Source: CALBPI01 sp039821605 (GTDB taxonomy: Bacteria > Pseudomonadota > Gammaproteobacteria > Steroidobacterales > Woeseiaceae). From it: 64,000 nt of DNA. Location of the stretch: positions 1-64,000 of the forward strand of contig JBCBNV010000004.1 of NCBI GenBank assembly GCA_039821605.1, in the 5' to 3' direction. Numbering within the stretch: the stretch's first letter is position 1; every line of letters begins with the position of its first letter. The position numbers and the translations under genes are program-made. Below the pieces are notes generated by a model. That model ran no database searches. It had not been told where the DNA came from and saw only the letters and a program-made list of their open reading frames with translations. Below are positions 35,515 to 44,004 of this stretch, in pieces.

Positions 35515-35910
35515 TCAATCGCCCGTGGGACGTGCCTGGTTGGCGTAGGCACGAATTTCGTCGGCGTCCTGCCAGATTACGCCACCCATCCAGTGCCCGG
35601 CCGAGGCCGTGAATTCGCGCTTCTCGATACTGCCGTAAAGGCCGCTCGTGAAGTAAGGGTCGCCGCCTACGATGGTTTCGGCCGCTTCGGGTGATTCGGC
35701 CGCGACGAGGAAGAAACTTCCCGCGAGCTTGTCGTCCCCGATTTCGCGCAACGGCCCGGCGACGAGATAGTCGTCCACGTGTTTCTCGACGTACTCGAGG
35801 TGCGCATCGAGGTGCTCGGCGCGTGCGGCTTCCATGCCCGGCGCATCCGTGGCGATGATCATGAACACGCGCTTCTCGAGCCGCGGTACGGTCTTGCAGT
35901 GAGTCGCCAT
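35515..35910 (-). CDS. YciI-like protein
   Basis: 131 residues of the YciI ferredoxin-like fold: VFMIIATDAPGMEAARAEHLDAHLEYVE, VAGPLREIGDDKLAGSFFLVAAESPEAAETIVGGDPYFTSGLY. Relatives are small lactone-acting or muconolactone-like proteins; His at ARAEHLDAH is conserved. It ends 3 bp after the CoA-transferase on the other strand and follows nnrU by 9 bp, so it is in the TPR/oxygenase operon. The first 16 residues may not be used. Confidence 0.82.
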   Translation of the reverse strand: MATHCKTVPRLEKRVFMIIATDAPGMEAARAEHLDAHLEYVEKHVDDYLVAGPLREIGDDKLAGSFFLVAAESPEAAETIVGGDPYFTSGLYGSIEKREFTASAGHWMGGVIWQDADEIRAYANQARPTGD

Positions 35911-35919
35911 GGCGTTACC

Positions 35920-36492
35920 TCAGCCGAAGGGTGCGACGCCGATCCAGGCCAGATGGGCCCAGAATGCAAAGGCGCCGTAGGCAGCCAGACCACCGACCAC
36001 GGCGATGACGTCGTTGATCCCGGACTCGGGTGCCTGTGGGCGCTCGCGTTGCTTGCGGCGCTTCATGGAAATGCGGTCGGCGACGGCCCAGGCCAGGAAG
36101 GCGCCGAACAACAGCATGTCGTGCAGCATGCCGTTGGCAATGAGGTGCGCCAGCGCCCAGGCCTTCACGGCGACGAGCTGCGGGTGCTTGAGCGCCTTGG
36201 AAATCCTGCCTGGAAGGTAGGAGGCCAGGAAGAAAACGAAAATGGGCAGGTTCAGCAGCGCGGCCAGGTGCCGGGTCCAGGTGGGCGGCACCCATACGAG
36301 TGTGGGGTCGAGCCGGGCCGCAGCATAGCCCTTGATGATCAGGTACAGCCCGACAGCCGAGATGAGCCCATAGAGAATCTTCCAGCCGATCTCGCCGAAC
36401 TTGGCGGCCAGCGCGTCGCGGCCGCTTGGCGACACAATCGAGATCGAGTGTATGCCGAGAAACAGGACGAGCCCTGCGATAAGCGTGGTCAT
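35920..36492 (-). CDS. NnrU family membrane protein
   Basis: 190 residues with about five membrane helices. It starts MTTLIAGLVLFLGIHSISIVSPSGRD, with ILYGLISAVGLYLIIKGYAAARLDP and HPQLVAVKAWALAHLIANGMLHDMLLFGAFLAWAVADRIS, typical of NnrU. NnrU is linked to nitrite/NO reduction in some bacteria, but many members occur without denitrification genes, as here. Conserved His residues may bind heme. It overlaps the TPR/oxygenase stop by 4 bp. Confidence 0.9.
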   Translation of the reverse strand: MTTLIAGLVLFLGIHSISIVSPSGRDALAAKFGEIGWKILYGLISAVGLYLIIKGYAAARLDPTLVWVPPTWTRHLAALLNLPIFVFFLASYLPGRISKALKHPQLVAVKAWALAHLIANGMLHDMLLFGAFLAWAVADRISMKRRKQRERPQAPESGINDVIAVVGGLAAYGAFAFWAHLAWIGVAPFG

Positions 36493-37997
36493 GGGTTCTC
36501 TCCCGAGTCGGCCTGGTAGCGCTTGCCGTACAGCAGCGTGACATTGTAGCGCCGCGCCTCGAAAGCGTCGCGAAACGCGATGTCGTCGGTGCGGTGGAAC
36601 AGGTTTGAGTTGAAGATCGCGATGCGGTTGCAGCGGTGCGGAATGCGCACGGGGTCGTTCACGGCATCACCGAGATGTTGCAGCATCGCGTCGGTGTCGT
36701 TGTTGAACGTATTGAAGTCCCAATCGAGCGGCGCCGCCTTGCGGTAGATGAGCAAGCCGCCCGTTTCCGGATTCGTGTTGGCCTCGTCGGGCGCGATCCA
36801 GAAGTTGCAGTTCACGAGCGCGGCATCGGCGTGCATGCCGATCCCGGTGAGTTTGGGGCCGTACTTGTAGCCCCAGGCCTGCGTGAGTGGCAGCTCGCCA
36901 AAGATGCCCGGCAGCGCATCGGCCAGCGCGTGCGCGATGCCGATCGTCAGCGGGTTGGCGAAGCCGTCCGTGAGGTATGCGCCCAGGTAGTTCTTGCGCA
37001 GGTCGTACCAGATCGTCGCGTCGCGGCAGAAGTCCTGCAGCGCGGCAAGTACGTCGGGCGCGAGGAAGTCGTCGACGACCACATGTTGCGGTGTGGCCGC
37101 ACGCCAGGCCATGTCGATGGCGGCTGCATCGAGTCTCGGGTTGATGACGGGCCCAGCGGGCAGGGCGGCGTCGGGCAGGTACAGCGTGCGGTTGTGGTGG
37201 CGCTCGATGAGCTGCCAGTGCGGTTTCCAATGGTGGCGCGGATGGCGGCGGTGGAACACCTCGTCGTCGTCGCCCTCGCCAAGATCGTCGAGCGCGCGGT
37301 CGAGCGCGGGCACGAGGTCCTTGAGCCCATTGGCGAGCAGGCCGCGCGCGTCGAGGGCTGCAAGCTGCTCTCGCTGCATGCGGAGCATGAACCGCGACAG
37401 CACATTCTCGGTCTCAGGCAATTCGGGCAGACCGTCGGGGTCCGCCGCACCGACGGGGCCACGGCGCATGTCGCGCAACGCATCGAAACCTGCCAGCGCC
37501 GCTTCGGACTCGCGGTCGGCGAGCTGGCACATAGCCAGGTTGGCGCGCGCTTCCTGGTTGTCACCGTTCAGCGCCACGGCGTTCTCGTAAGCCTTGCGCG
37601 CGGCCGACCAGTCGCCCGACTGCTCGTGCAACACACCCAGATTGAACTGCACGCGGTCGTTGTCGGGCTGCACGCCCGCCGCCTGGCGCATGATGCGGAT
37701 CGCGTCGCGGAAGCGGCGCTTTGCCTGGTAGCACTGCGCGAGGATCGCCAGGCATTCGAAGCCGCGCGGGTCGGCATTGTGGCCGCGTTCGGCGAAGTGC
37801 TCAGCAATGTCGCTGCGACCGGCCGCCATGGCGAACTGGGCCAGGCCGGTCAGCGCCGGATAGTTGCCGGGGTCGCGGTCGACGACCTGTTGCAGCACGA
37901 GCATGGCCTGCTGCTGCTGGCCGGCGCGCGACAACTGGGCCGCCCGCGACAGGAGCGCCGCCGTTTCGGCCGCCTCTGGATTGGTGGTTTCAGACAT
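36489..37997 (-). CDS. TPR protein with 2-oxoglutarate/Fe(II) oxygenase domain
   Basis: 502 residues. TPR repeats fill about 10-175, then a linker, then a jelly-roll domain about 295-495. The Fe(II) triad is His389-x-Asp391 (GMHADAAL) and His468 (NLFHRTDD), with a basic residue downstream for 2-oxoglutarate. It likely hydroxylates a protein or peptide recruited by the TPRs, as prolyl hydroxylases do. No signal peptide. It heads a three-gene operon with nnrU and yciI and is divergent from the TonB receptor with operator copy D between them. Confidence 0.82.
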   Translation of the reverse strand: MSETTNPEAAETAALLSRAAQLSRAGQQQQAMLVLQQVVDRDPGNYPALTGLAQFAMAAGRSDIAEHFAERGHNADPRGFECLAILAQCYQAKRRFRDAIRIMRQAAGVQPDNDRVQFNLGVLHEQSGDWSAARKAYENAVALNGDNQEARANLAMCQLADRESEAALAGFDALRDMRRGPVGAADPDGLPELPETENVLSRFMLRMQREQLAALDARGLLANGLKDLVPALDRALDDLGEGDDDEVFHRRHPRHHWKPHWQLIERHHNRTLYLPDAALPAGPVINPRLDAAAIDMAWRAATPQHVVVDDFLAPDVLAALQDFCRDATIWYDLRKNYLGAYLTDGFANPLTIGIAHALADALPGIFGELPLTQAWGYKYGPKLTGIGMHADAALVNCNFWIAPDEANTNPETGGLLIYRKAAPLDWDFNTFNNDTDAMLQHLGDAVNDPVRIPHRCNRIAIFNSNLFHRTDDIAFRDAFEARRYNVTLLYGKRYQADSGENP

Positions 37998-38125
37998 GCG
38001 CGCGATTATGCCAGCGCCCCCCTGTTGTTGCCCAAGCGCGACCGTGTGTCAGCCGGGATATTGCTGCGTCGCAGCACGTGTGGCGTGGCGGCAACAAGGC
38101 CACTGCGCTTGTTCGTGCACCTATT

Positions 38126-38141
38126 GTTATAGCATTATGGC
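38126..38141. promoter_or_regulatory. Putative operator, copy D
   Basis: GTTATAGCATTATGGC is the reverse complement of GCCATAATGCTATAAC, matching the consensus palindrome at 13 of 16 positions and the 11-mer with one mismatch. It lies 75 bp before the TonB receptor ATG and 129 bp before the TPR/oxygenase ATG. Confidence 0.58.
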
Positions 38142-38216
38142 ATTCGGTTGCCGCCCTCCGTGTCCGGCACCGACCCACTCGCTGAGCCGCCACACGCAAG
38201 AAACGAGGGTGACTTC

Positions 38217-40424
38217 ATGACCGAACCGAGACTCAACCGCCGACTTCCCACCGCGCTCGCCATCGTGCTTGCCGTGACCCTGGGCGCCCAGGATGCCGCC
38301 GCCCAGCTCGACGAAATCACCGTCACCGCTGAGCGCCGTGAAGCATCGATCCAGGACGTGCCCATTGCCGTCAGCGCTTACAACGAAGAGCTGCTCGAGA
38401 ACTTCCAGATCCAGGAAACGCTTGACCTCATCAACGTGGTCCCGAACCTGTTCGGCGGCAACAACACGGGTCTGGGCACAGCCAACATGTACTACATCCG
38501 CGGCCAGGGTAACGATGAGTCGATTGCGACCTTCGACCCGCCCGTGGGTACCTACATCGACGGTATTTATGTGTCGAGGCAGAACGCCAACAACTTTGCG
38601 CTGTTTGATGTCGATCGCATTGAGGTGCTGCGCGGGCCGCAGGGCACGCTGTTCGGCCGCAACACGACGGGCGGTGCCTTTAATCTGATTCTGAGGAAAC
38701 CCTCCGAAACCCAGAGCGGATTCGCCGAGGTGCAGGTGGGTCGATTCAATGAACGGATGTTCCGGGGCACCATCGATCTACCCGCGTCCGACAACGTTCT
38801 CACCAAGTTCTCGGCCTTCTATATCGAAAATGATGGCTGGCTTGAGAACAGAAACCCCGCCGTCGGGGGTGACTTCAACGAAAAGGACGCGCTCGGATTG
38901 CGGGCCGACATCCGCGTGCTGGGCGGCGACAGCGTCGTCTGGGACTTTGCGGTCGACTACATCGATGACACCGAGGGCAACGTACTGGGCCAGATTGACG
39001 GCGATGAACGCTTCAGCACGTCGATCCTTCCCAATGGACTGCCAGCGGGCGGCCTGTTCGGTTTCGCCGCACCGCAGCCCGTGGCGATTACGAGCAAGGG
39101 GGCCGACTACGGCAACCAGGTCGAGTCGATCAACATTGCCTCCAACCTCGGGTTCCCGGTAGCTGGGGGAGACGCTGAGTTTATCGTCGGCTACCGAAGT
39201 CTCGAACAGAAGTTTCTGATCAACTTTCCACAGCCACCCGACGATGACTTCCTCTGGATTGACAATGACGGCCAGCACGACCAGCTGACTGCTGAGTTGA
39301 AATGGAATGCCCAGTTCGCGGATGGCAACGTCGACTTCGTGGGTGGCGTGTTCATTCTCGATGAAGACAACGAAACCGATTTTGCGGACTACTTGTTCGG
39401 CGCCTTCGTACTTGCGGATCGCGTTCTCGACAACACGACCCAGAGTTGGGCGATCTACGGGCAGGCCGATATCGGCATCGGTGAGCGCGGCACGCTGACG
39501 ATCGGCGCCCGCTATACCGACGAAGAAAAGGAAATCGGTCTGAGCGATAACCTGCCGGCACTGGGTCGTGCGCCAGAGGATCAGCTCACCACGGCGGCCC
39601 TCATTAGCGCGGGCGTGCCCACAAGCCAGGACGAACAGATTGTGACGCCGCGCATCGCCTACGCCCATGAATTCCGCGACGGACTCATGGGTTATGCGTC
39701 GGCCACGCGCGGCTTCAAGTCCGGGGGGTGGAATGCGCGCGGTTCGGCACCGGCTGCGTTCCAGCCATTTGGGCCGGAAACGCTTTGGGCGTATGAGGCG
39801 GGCATCCGTGGTGATTTTCTCAATGACACGCTGCGCATCAACGCGACCGCGTTCCTCACGGACCTCGAAGACCTTCAGACCACATCGGCAACGCCTTCCG
39901 GGGCGTTCCTGACCACCAATGCGGGTGGCCTCGATGCGACGGGGCTCGAGATTGAGGCGACCTGGGTGCCCACGGCAAATTGGGACGTGTTCTTTGCCGC
40001 CGGATTCCAGAATGTGGAATACACGGATCTTCCCAACGGCTGTGTGACGCCCAACACGGACTTCGCGGCGTTCGACATCAACTGCAACGTGGCCGATCCA
40101 AAACGCTCGCCTGACCTTACGTACACACTGGGCACGACCTTTTCCATCCCGCTGCCTTCGATGGGTGCGACGCTGCAGCCGACCGCACTCATGCGTTACA
40201 TCGGCGACAACGTCGTGGGCACCCGGCAGACGGGCGAGAACGACGCAGAAGTCATCGTGAATGCGGGTGTCGCGCTCATTGATGATGCCGGGCGCTGGCG
40301 CCTGACGGCGGAGTGCAACAATTGCTCTGACGAGGAGTACTTCACGTCGTTCCTGTTTACCCCGTATTTCACGCCGCCCATGACCTGGTCGCTGCGCTTC
40401 CGCTGGAACTACGGCGGGCGTTGA
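38217..40424 (+). CDS. TonB-dependent outer membrane receptor
   Basis: 735 residues. A signal peptide (about 1-36, ending AAAQ) is followed by the TonB-box region LDEITVTAERRE, the plug domain (about 50-165, with VEVLRGPQGTLFGRNTTGGAFNLI) and a 22-strand barrel ending in aromatic-rich TWSLRFRWNYGGR. The plug and barrel resemble the Pseudomonas/sphingomonad-type receptors for small organics and siderophores. GAGGG is 9 nt upstream. A terminator follows immediately. Presence of operator D suggests it imports the substrate of the catabolic regulon. Confidence 0.93.
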   Translation: MTEPRLNRRLPTALAIVLAVTLGAQDAAAQLDEITVTAERREASIQDVPIAVSAYNEELLENFQIQETLDLINVVPNLFGGNNTGLGTANMYYIRGQGNDESIATFDPPVGTYIDGIYVSRQNANNFALFDVDRIEVLRGPQGTLFGRNTTGGAFNLILRKPSETQSGFAEVQVGRFNERMFRGTIDLPASDNVLTKFSAFYIENDGWLENRNPAVGGDFNEKDALGLRADIRVLGGDSVVWDFAVDYIDDTEGNVLGQIDGDERFSTSILPNGLPAGGLFGFAAPQPVAITSKGADYGNQVESINIASNLGFPVAGGDAEFIVGYRSLEQKFLINFPQPPDDDFLWIDNDGQHDQLTAELKWNAQFADGNVDFVGGVFILDEDNETDFADYLFGAFVLADRVLDNTTQSWAIYGQADIGIGERGTLTIGARYTDEEKEIGLSDNLPALGRAPEDQLTTAALISAGVPTSQDEQIVTPRIAYAHEFRDGLMGYASATRGFKSGGWNARGSAPAAFQPFGPETLWAYEAGIRGDFLNDTLRINATAFLTDLEDLQTTSATPSGAFLTTNAGGLDATGLEIEATWVPTANWDVFFAAGFQNVEYTDLPNGCVTPNTDFAAFDINCNVADPKRSPDLTYTLGTTFSIPLPSMGATLQPTALMRYIGDNVVGTRQTGENDAEVIVNAGVALIDDAGRWRLTAECNNCSDEEYFTSFLFTPYFTPPMTWSLRFRWNYGGR

Positions 40425-40442
40425 TCAGCGCCGATCAGACAG

Positions 40443-40477
40443 ACGGCCCGCCGCTTCGCGCCGCGGGCCGTTTTTTC
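40443..40477 (+). terminator. Rho-independent terminator
   Basis: ACGGCCCGC (40443-40451) and GCGGGCCGT (40463-40471) pair perfectly around a GC loop, followed by six T. It separates the TonB receptor from the next gene, whose ribosome site starts only a few bases later. Confidence 0.92.
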
Positions 40478-40490
40478 TTTGGAGACCCCA

Positions 40491-40976
40491 ATGAAACGAC
40501 TACTGACTCTGGCCCTCATCATTGGCTTCGCGGGCGCAGGCTGCGCTGCCGTAATCAACACGGACGCCGATGAGGCGGCCGTGCGCGCACACGGCCAGAC
40601 CTGGCTCAAGCACTACAAGGCCGGTGACATCGACGCGCTCATGGCCTTGTACGAGCCCGACGCCATCCTCGCGCTGCACGACCAGCCCATGCGCCGCGGT
40701 GTCGACGAAATCCGCGCCTACTTTGCGCCGGGCATGGGGCAGTCGGACATCGAATTCGAACTCGATATCGAGCATGTCGAGGTCTACGGCGATCAGGCCT
40801 GGCTCGTGAGCAAGTACTGGCTGCGCGCGACGGCGAAGTCGTCAGGCTACGTGTACGAGGACGCGGGCCGGTCGATGCTGATCTACCGGCGCGGCAGTGA
40901 CGGTGAGTGGCGTATTGCCGCCGACCTCGACAACAACACGCCCGACGTGTCGATGGAGACGATGCCGAGCAGCTAG
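40491..40976 (+). CDS. SnoaL/DUF4440-like secreted protein
   Basis: 161 residues with a signal segment ending around AGC (Cys near 19, a weak lipobox). The body is a NTF2-like cone: AAVRAHGQTWLKHYKAGDIDALMALYEPDAILALHDQP, GVDEIRAYFAPG, and beta strands up to GEWRIAADLDNN. Family members include enzymes and binders with unrelated functions, so no reaction is named. GGAGACCCCA precedes the ATG. The stop overlaps the convergent oxidoreductase stop by 4 bp. Confidence 0.78.
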   Translation: MKRLLTLALIIGFAGAGCAAVINTDADEAAVRAHGQTWLKHYKAGDIDALMALYEPDAILALHDQPMRRGVDEIRAYFAPGMGQSDIEFELDIEHVEVYGDQAWLVSKYWLRATAKSSGYVYEDAGRSMLIYRRGSDGEWRIAADLDNNTPDVSMETMPSS

Positions 40977-42571
40977 CCGTTGCGCCAGTGGCGGTCCTTC
41001 AGGATCTCGCGCGCGGCGTTGTAGCCCGGGATTCCCGTCACGCCGCCGCCCGGGTGCGCTCCGGACCCGCAAAGGTACAGGCCTGCCACGGGTAGCCGGT
41101 AGTCGGCCGCGCCGATGACCGGACGTGCGCTGTAGAGCTGGTTGAGCGCCAGCGCGCCATGAAAGATATCGCCGCCCGTGAGTCCCAGTGTGCGTTCGAG
41201 ATCCGCCGGCGAAAGCGCGCTATAGCCCAGAACGCTGTCGGCGAAGCCGGGCGCGAAGGTGTCGACCGTGTCGATCATGTGCTGCGCCACCGTGTCCCGT
41301 GCGGTATCCCAGTCGCGTCCGTCGGGCAGCTCAGGCGCCACGTGCTGACAGAACAGGCTTGCGACGTGCTTGCCCTCGGGTGCCAGTGACGGGTCGAGCG
41401 TGCTCGGTACGAGCATCTCGACGATGGGCTCGCGGGACCAGCCGCCCGTGCGCGCATCGGAATAGGCGCGCTCCATGTACTCGAGCGTCGGCGCCATGAT
41501 GATGCCGGCCGACAAGTGCGGGCCCGCGCCAGGTCGGCTCGGAAATTCGGGCAGGCGATCGAGCGCGACGTTCATGCGGAACGTGCCCGAGCCGTAGCGC
41601 GTGCGTGATATGCGCTTGAGGAAGGTATCTGGCAGATCGCCGGGCGCCATGAGTTCCAGGCAGAGTCGTTTCGGGGTCACGTTGGCTGCGATCACGGGGG
41701 CACGCAGGGTTGTGCCGTCGGCGAGTGTCACGCCGACGACGCGATTGCGCTCGACCGCGACTCGCGAAACGGCACTCGCGCAGCGAATTTCTGCGCCTGC
41801 ACTTGTTGCGGCCACCGCCATGGCATCCGAGATGGCGCCCATGCCGCCCATGGCATGGCCCCACGCACCCGCGACGCCATTGACCTCGCCGAAGACGTGG
41901 TGCAGCAATACGTAGGCGCTGCCACCGGAAAACGGTGAGGCGAAGTTGCCGACGACGGCATCGAAGCCGAACAGCGCCTTGATGTGCGGATTCTCGAACC
42001 AGCCGTCGAGGACGTCGGCCGCGCTGGCCGTGAACAGCGACAGCACGGCATCGCGGTCTTCGCCGTCGAGTTTGCGCAGGTCGTTGGCGAGACGGCCCGC
42101 ACGCCAGAGATCAGCAAGGCCACCGCCAGCGTTGGGTGGCGTTTCGAGCAAGCGTGCGCGCAACACACGTGCCGCGCGCTCAAGCCAGGCGTAGTAGTCG
42201 GGCAGTACGCGGGCGTCGTGGCGCGAGAGCTCGGCGAACTCGGCTTGCGTGTCTTCGAGCGTTGCGCCCGTCGCCAGCGCGCGCGTCTGGTCAATGGGCA
42301 TGAAGTTGCTGATGGGCCGGTTGACGATCTCGAGGCCGTGGTCGTTCAGGCAGAGCTCGTCGATGATCTGCGGGTGCAGCAGGCTCACCGTGTAGCTGGC
42401 CAGCGAATTTCGAAACCCGGGGTGGAAGGTCTCCGTGACCGCAGCACCGCCGACGCGTTCGCGGGCCTCGAGCACGAGGACGCGGCGGCCGGCCCTGGCC
42501 AGGTAGGCGGCGCAGGTCAGCCCGTTGTGGCCGCCACCCACGATGATGATGTCGTAACGGTCACCGGTCAT
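40973..42571 (-). CDS. Phytoene-dehydrogenase-like FAD oxidoreductase (PYROXD2-like)
   Basis: 532 residues. The N-terminal ADP-binding motif VGGGHNGL is at about 10-17, and the C-terminal FAD motif GLYLCGSGAHPGGGVTGIPGYNAA is near 500-523. The middle contains AWGHAMGGMGAISDAMAVAATSAGAEI, common in CrtI/PYROXD2-type flavoproteins. The substrate could be a carotenoid, quinone or small acid; no carotenoid genes are nearby. It is transcribed alone, divergent from the HD-GYP gene. Confidence 0.87.
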   Translation of the reverse strand: MTGDRYDIIIVGGGHNGLTCAAYLARAGRRVLVLEARERVGGAAVTETFHPGFRNSLASYTVSLLHPQIIDELCLNDHGLEIVNRPISNFMPIDQTRALATGATLEDTQAEFAELSRHDARVLPDYYAWLERAARVLRARLLETPPNAGGGLADLWRAGRLANDLRKLDGEDRDAVLSLFTASAADVLDGWFENPHIKALFGFDAVVGNFASPFSGGSAYVLLHHVFGEVNGVAGAWGHAMGGMGAISDAMAVAATSAGAEIRCASAVSRVAVERNRVVGVTLADGTTLRAPVIAANVTPKRLCLELMAPGDLPDTFLKRISRTRYGSGTFRMNVALDRLPEFPSRPGAGPHLSAGIIMAPTLEYMERAYSDARTGGWSREPIVEMLVPSTLDPSLAPEGKHVASLFCQHVAPELPDGRDWDTARDTVAQHMIDTVDTFAPGFADSVLGYSALSPADLERTLGLTGGDIFHGALALNQLYSARPVIGAADYRLPVAGLYLCGSGAHPGGGVTGIPGYNAAREILKDRHWRNG

Positions 42572-42708
42572 GGCCTGTGACCCCGCTTATGCGTGGAAAT
42601 CCTCGATTCAGTCTCGGTTCGAAGCCTCGGTTTTGCGTAAACTTGCAAGATTTTCAGTATCCTGTGGGCGCACACGGAATGGTGCCATGGGCGTCCCACG
42701 GGCGATAT

Positions 42709-44004
42709 ATGGATTCAGGCGATAAACCAAAACTGGTACCCGTGTCTCCGCAACGACTGCAGGTGGGCATGTACGTGGTCGAGCTCGATCGGCCATGGCA
42801 CGAGACGCCGTTTCCGTTTCAGGGCTTCGAAGTCAAGAGCGCGGGCCAGATCGATGCGTTGGCGCGGCATTGCAACACGGTCTTTATCGATCCGCACCAT
42901 GTAAGCGCCGCCGTCACGGGTCGCGCCCGGGTCGATGCCAACGGCGATGCGTCACTGCTCGATGCGCCCTCGGCCACAGCCGCGCTCGAGGCCGGTCGTG
43001 TGCGCCTGTTCACGATGCTCGCTAGAGGGCCACTACACGAGTACGGCAAGCCGACCAATCTCAAGCGCGAGTCGGCAAAGGCCGTAGAGGCCTTCGATGA
43101 ATCGCGACGGCGCTACGGCAAACTGGTCGATGCACTGCGTGCCGCGAAGCCGGTTCGCGCGGCGCACTGCCGCAACGTCGTCGAGCCCATTGCCGTCAGT
43201 GTGATGCGCAACCCCGACGCGTTGTCCTGGTTGAGTTTTGTCTACAAGGGCGACCCGCAGCCCAACGACCGGTCGCTGACGACGGCCGTGTGGGCAGCCG
43301 TGTTCGCGCGTTACCTGAAGCTCGGCCCCAACGTCCTGCTCGACATCGCTTCGGGCGCCATGTTGCTCGACATTGGGCTCATGAAAGTGCCGGCCACCGT
43401 GCGCAACCACCCGGGTCGTTTCGACGCGCGCCAGCGTATGGCCATGCAGACGCACGTGCGCCTGGGTGAGCAGTACCTGCGCGAGATCGCCGAGATCACG
43501 CCGCGCGTGAAGCAAATGCAAAGCCAGCACCACGAGCGCCAGGACGGCAGCGGCTACCCGCGCAGTCTCGAGGCTGGTGCCATAGGCCCATTCGGTGCGT
43601 TCGCGGCCGTCATCGACAGCTATGACGCCATGGTCACGGACGCGCCGCACCGGCCCTCCCTGTCCTCGGCCGATGCCATCGGCCGACTCAAGCGGTTGGC
43701 GCCCCGGCGTCTGCCGGAACTCGTCGTTGAACAGTTCGTGCAGGCGCTGGGCATGTTTCCGAGCGGCAGCCTCGTCGAGCTCAACACGGGCGAGGTGGCC
43801 ATCGTCAACGCGCAGGATGAGAAACACCGGCTGCGGCCGCTGTTGCTTGTCGTGACCGACCCCGAAAAAAATGCGCTGCGCGCGGCCAAGCGCCTGGCGC
43901 TGGCCGACGTCAAGGCCGCCGGCCCCGACCGCAGCGCGCGCTGGATCAAGCGCGGGCTGCCGACGGGCAGTTACGGCATCGATCCCTACCAGTATTTCTT
44001 CTGA
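42709..44004 (+). CDS. DUF3391/HD-GYP protein with altered HD site
   Basis: 431 residues: DUF3391 about 1-130, linker, HD-GYP about 150-345. The GYP-side residues HHERQDGSGYP (His274-His275) and the His249 and Asp303/306 positions are intact, but the HD motif reads GAMLLDIGLMKVP: Leu220 replaces the metal-binding His before Asp221, and the upstream His of the first helix is missing. So c-di-GMP hydrolysis is doubtful; binding is possible. The start at MDSGDK is a judgement, since ribosome sites are poor and MVPWASH upstream is possible. It overlaps the L,D-transpeptidase by 1 bp. Confidence 0.88.
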   Translation: MDSGDKPKLVPVSPQRLQVGMYVVELDRPWHETPFPFQGFEVKSAGQIDALARHCNTVFIDPHHVSAAVTGRARVDANGDASLLDAPSATAALEAGRVRLFTMLARGPLHEYGKPTNLKRESAKAVEAFDESRRRYGKLVDALRAAKPVRAAHCRNVVEPIAVSVMRNPDALSWLSFVYKGDPQPNDRSLTTAVWAAVFARYLKLGPNVLLDIASGAMLLDIGLMKVPATVRNHPGRFDARQRMAMQTHVRLGEQYLREIAEITPRVKQMQSQHHERQDGSGYPRSLEAGAIGPFGAFAAVIDSYDAMVTDAPHRPSLSSADAIGRLKRLAPRRLPELVVEQFVQALGMFPSGSLVELNTGEVAIVNAQDEKHRLRPLLLVVTDPEKNALRAAKRLALADVKAAGPDRSARWIKRGLPTGSYGIDPYQYFF

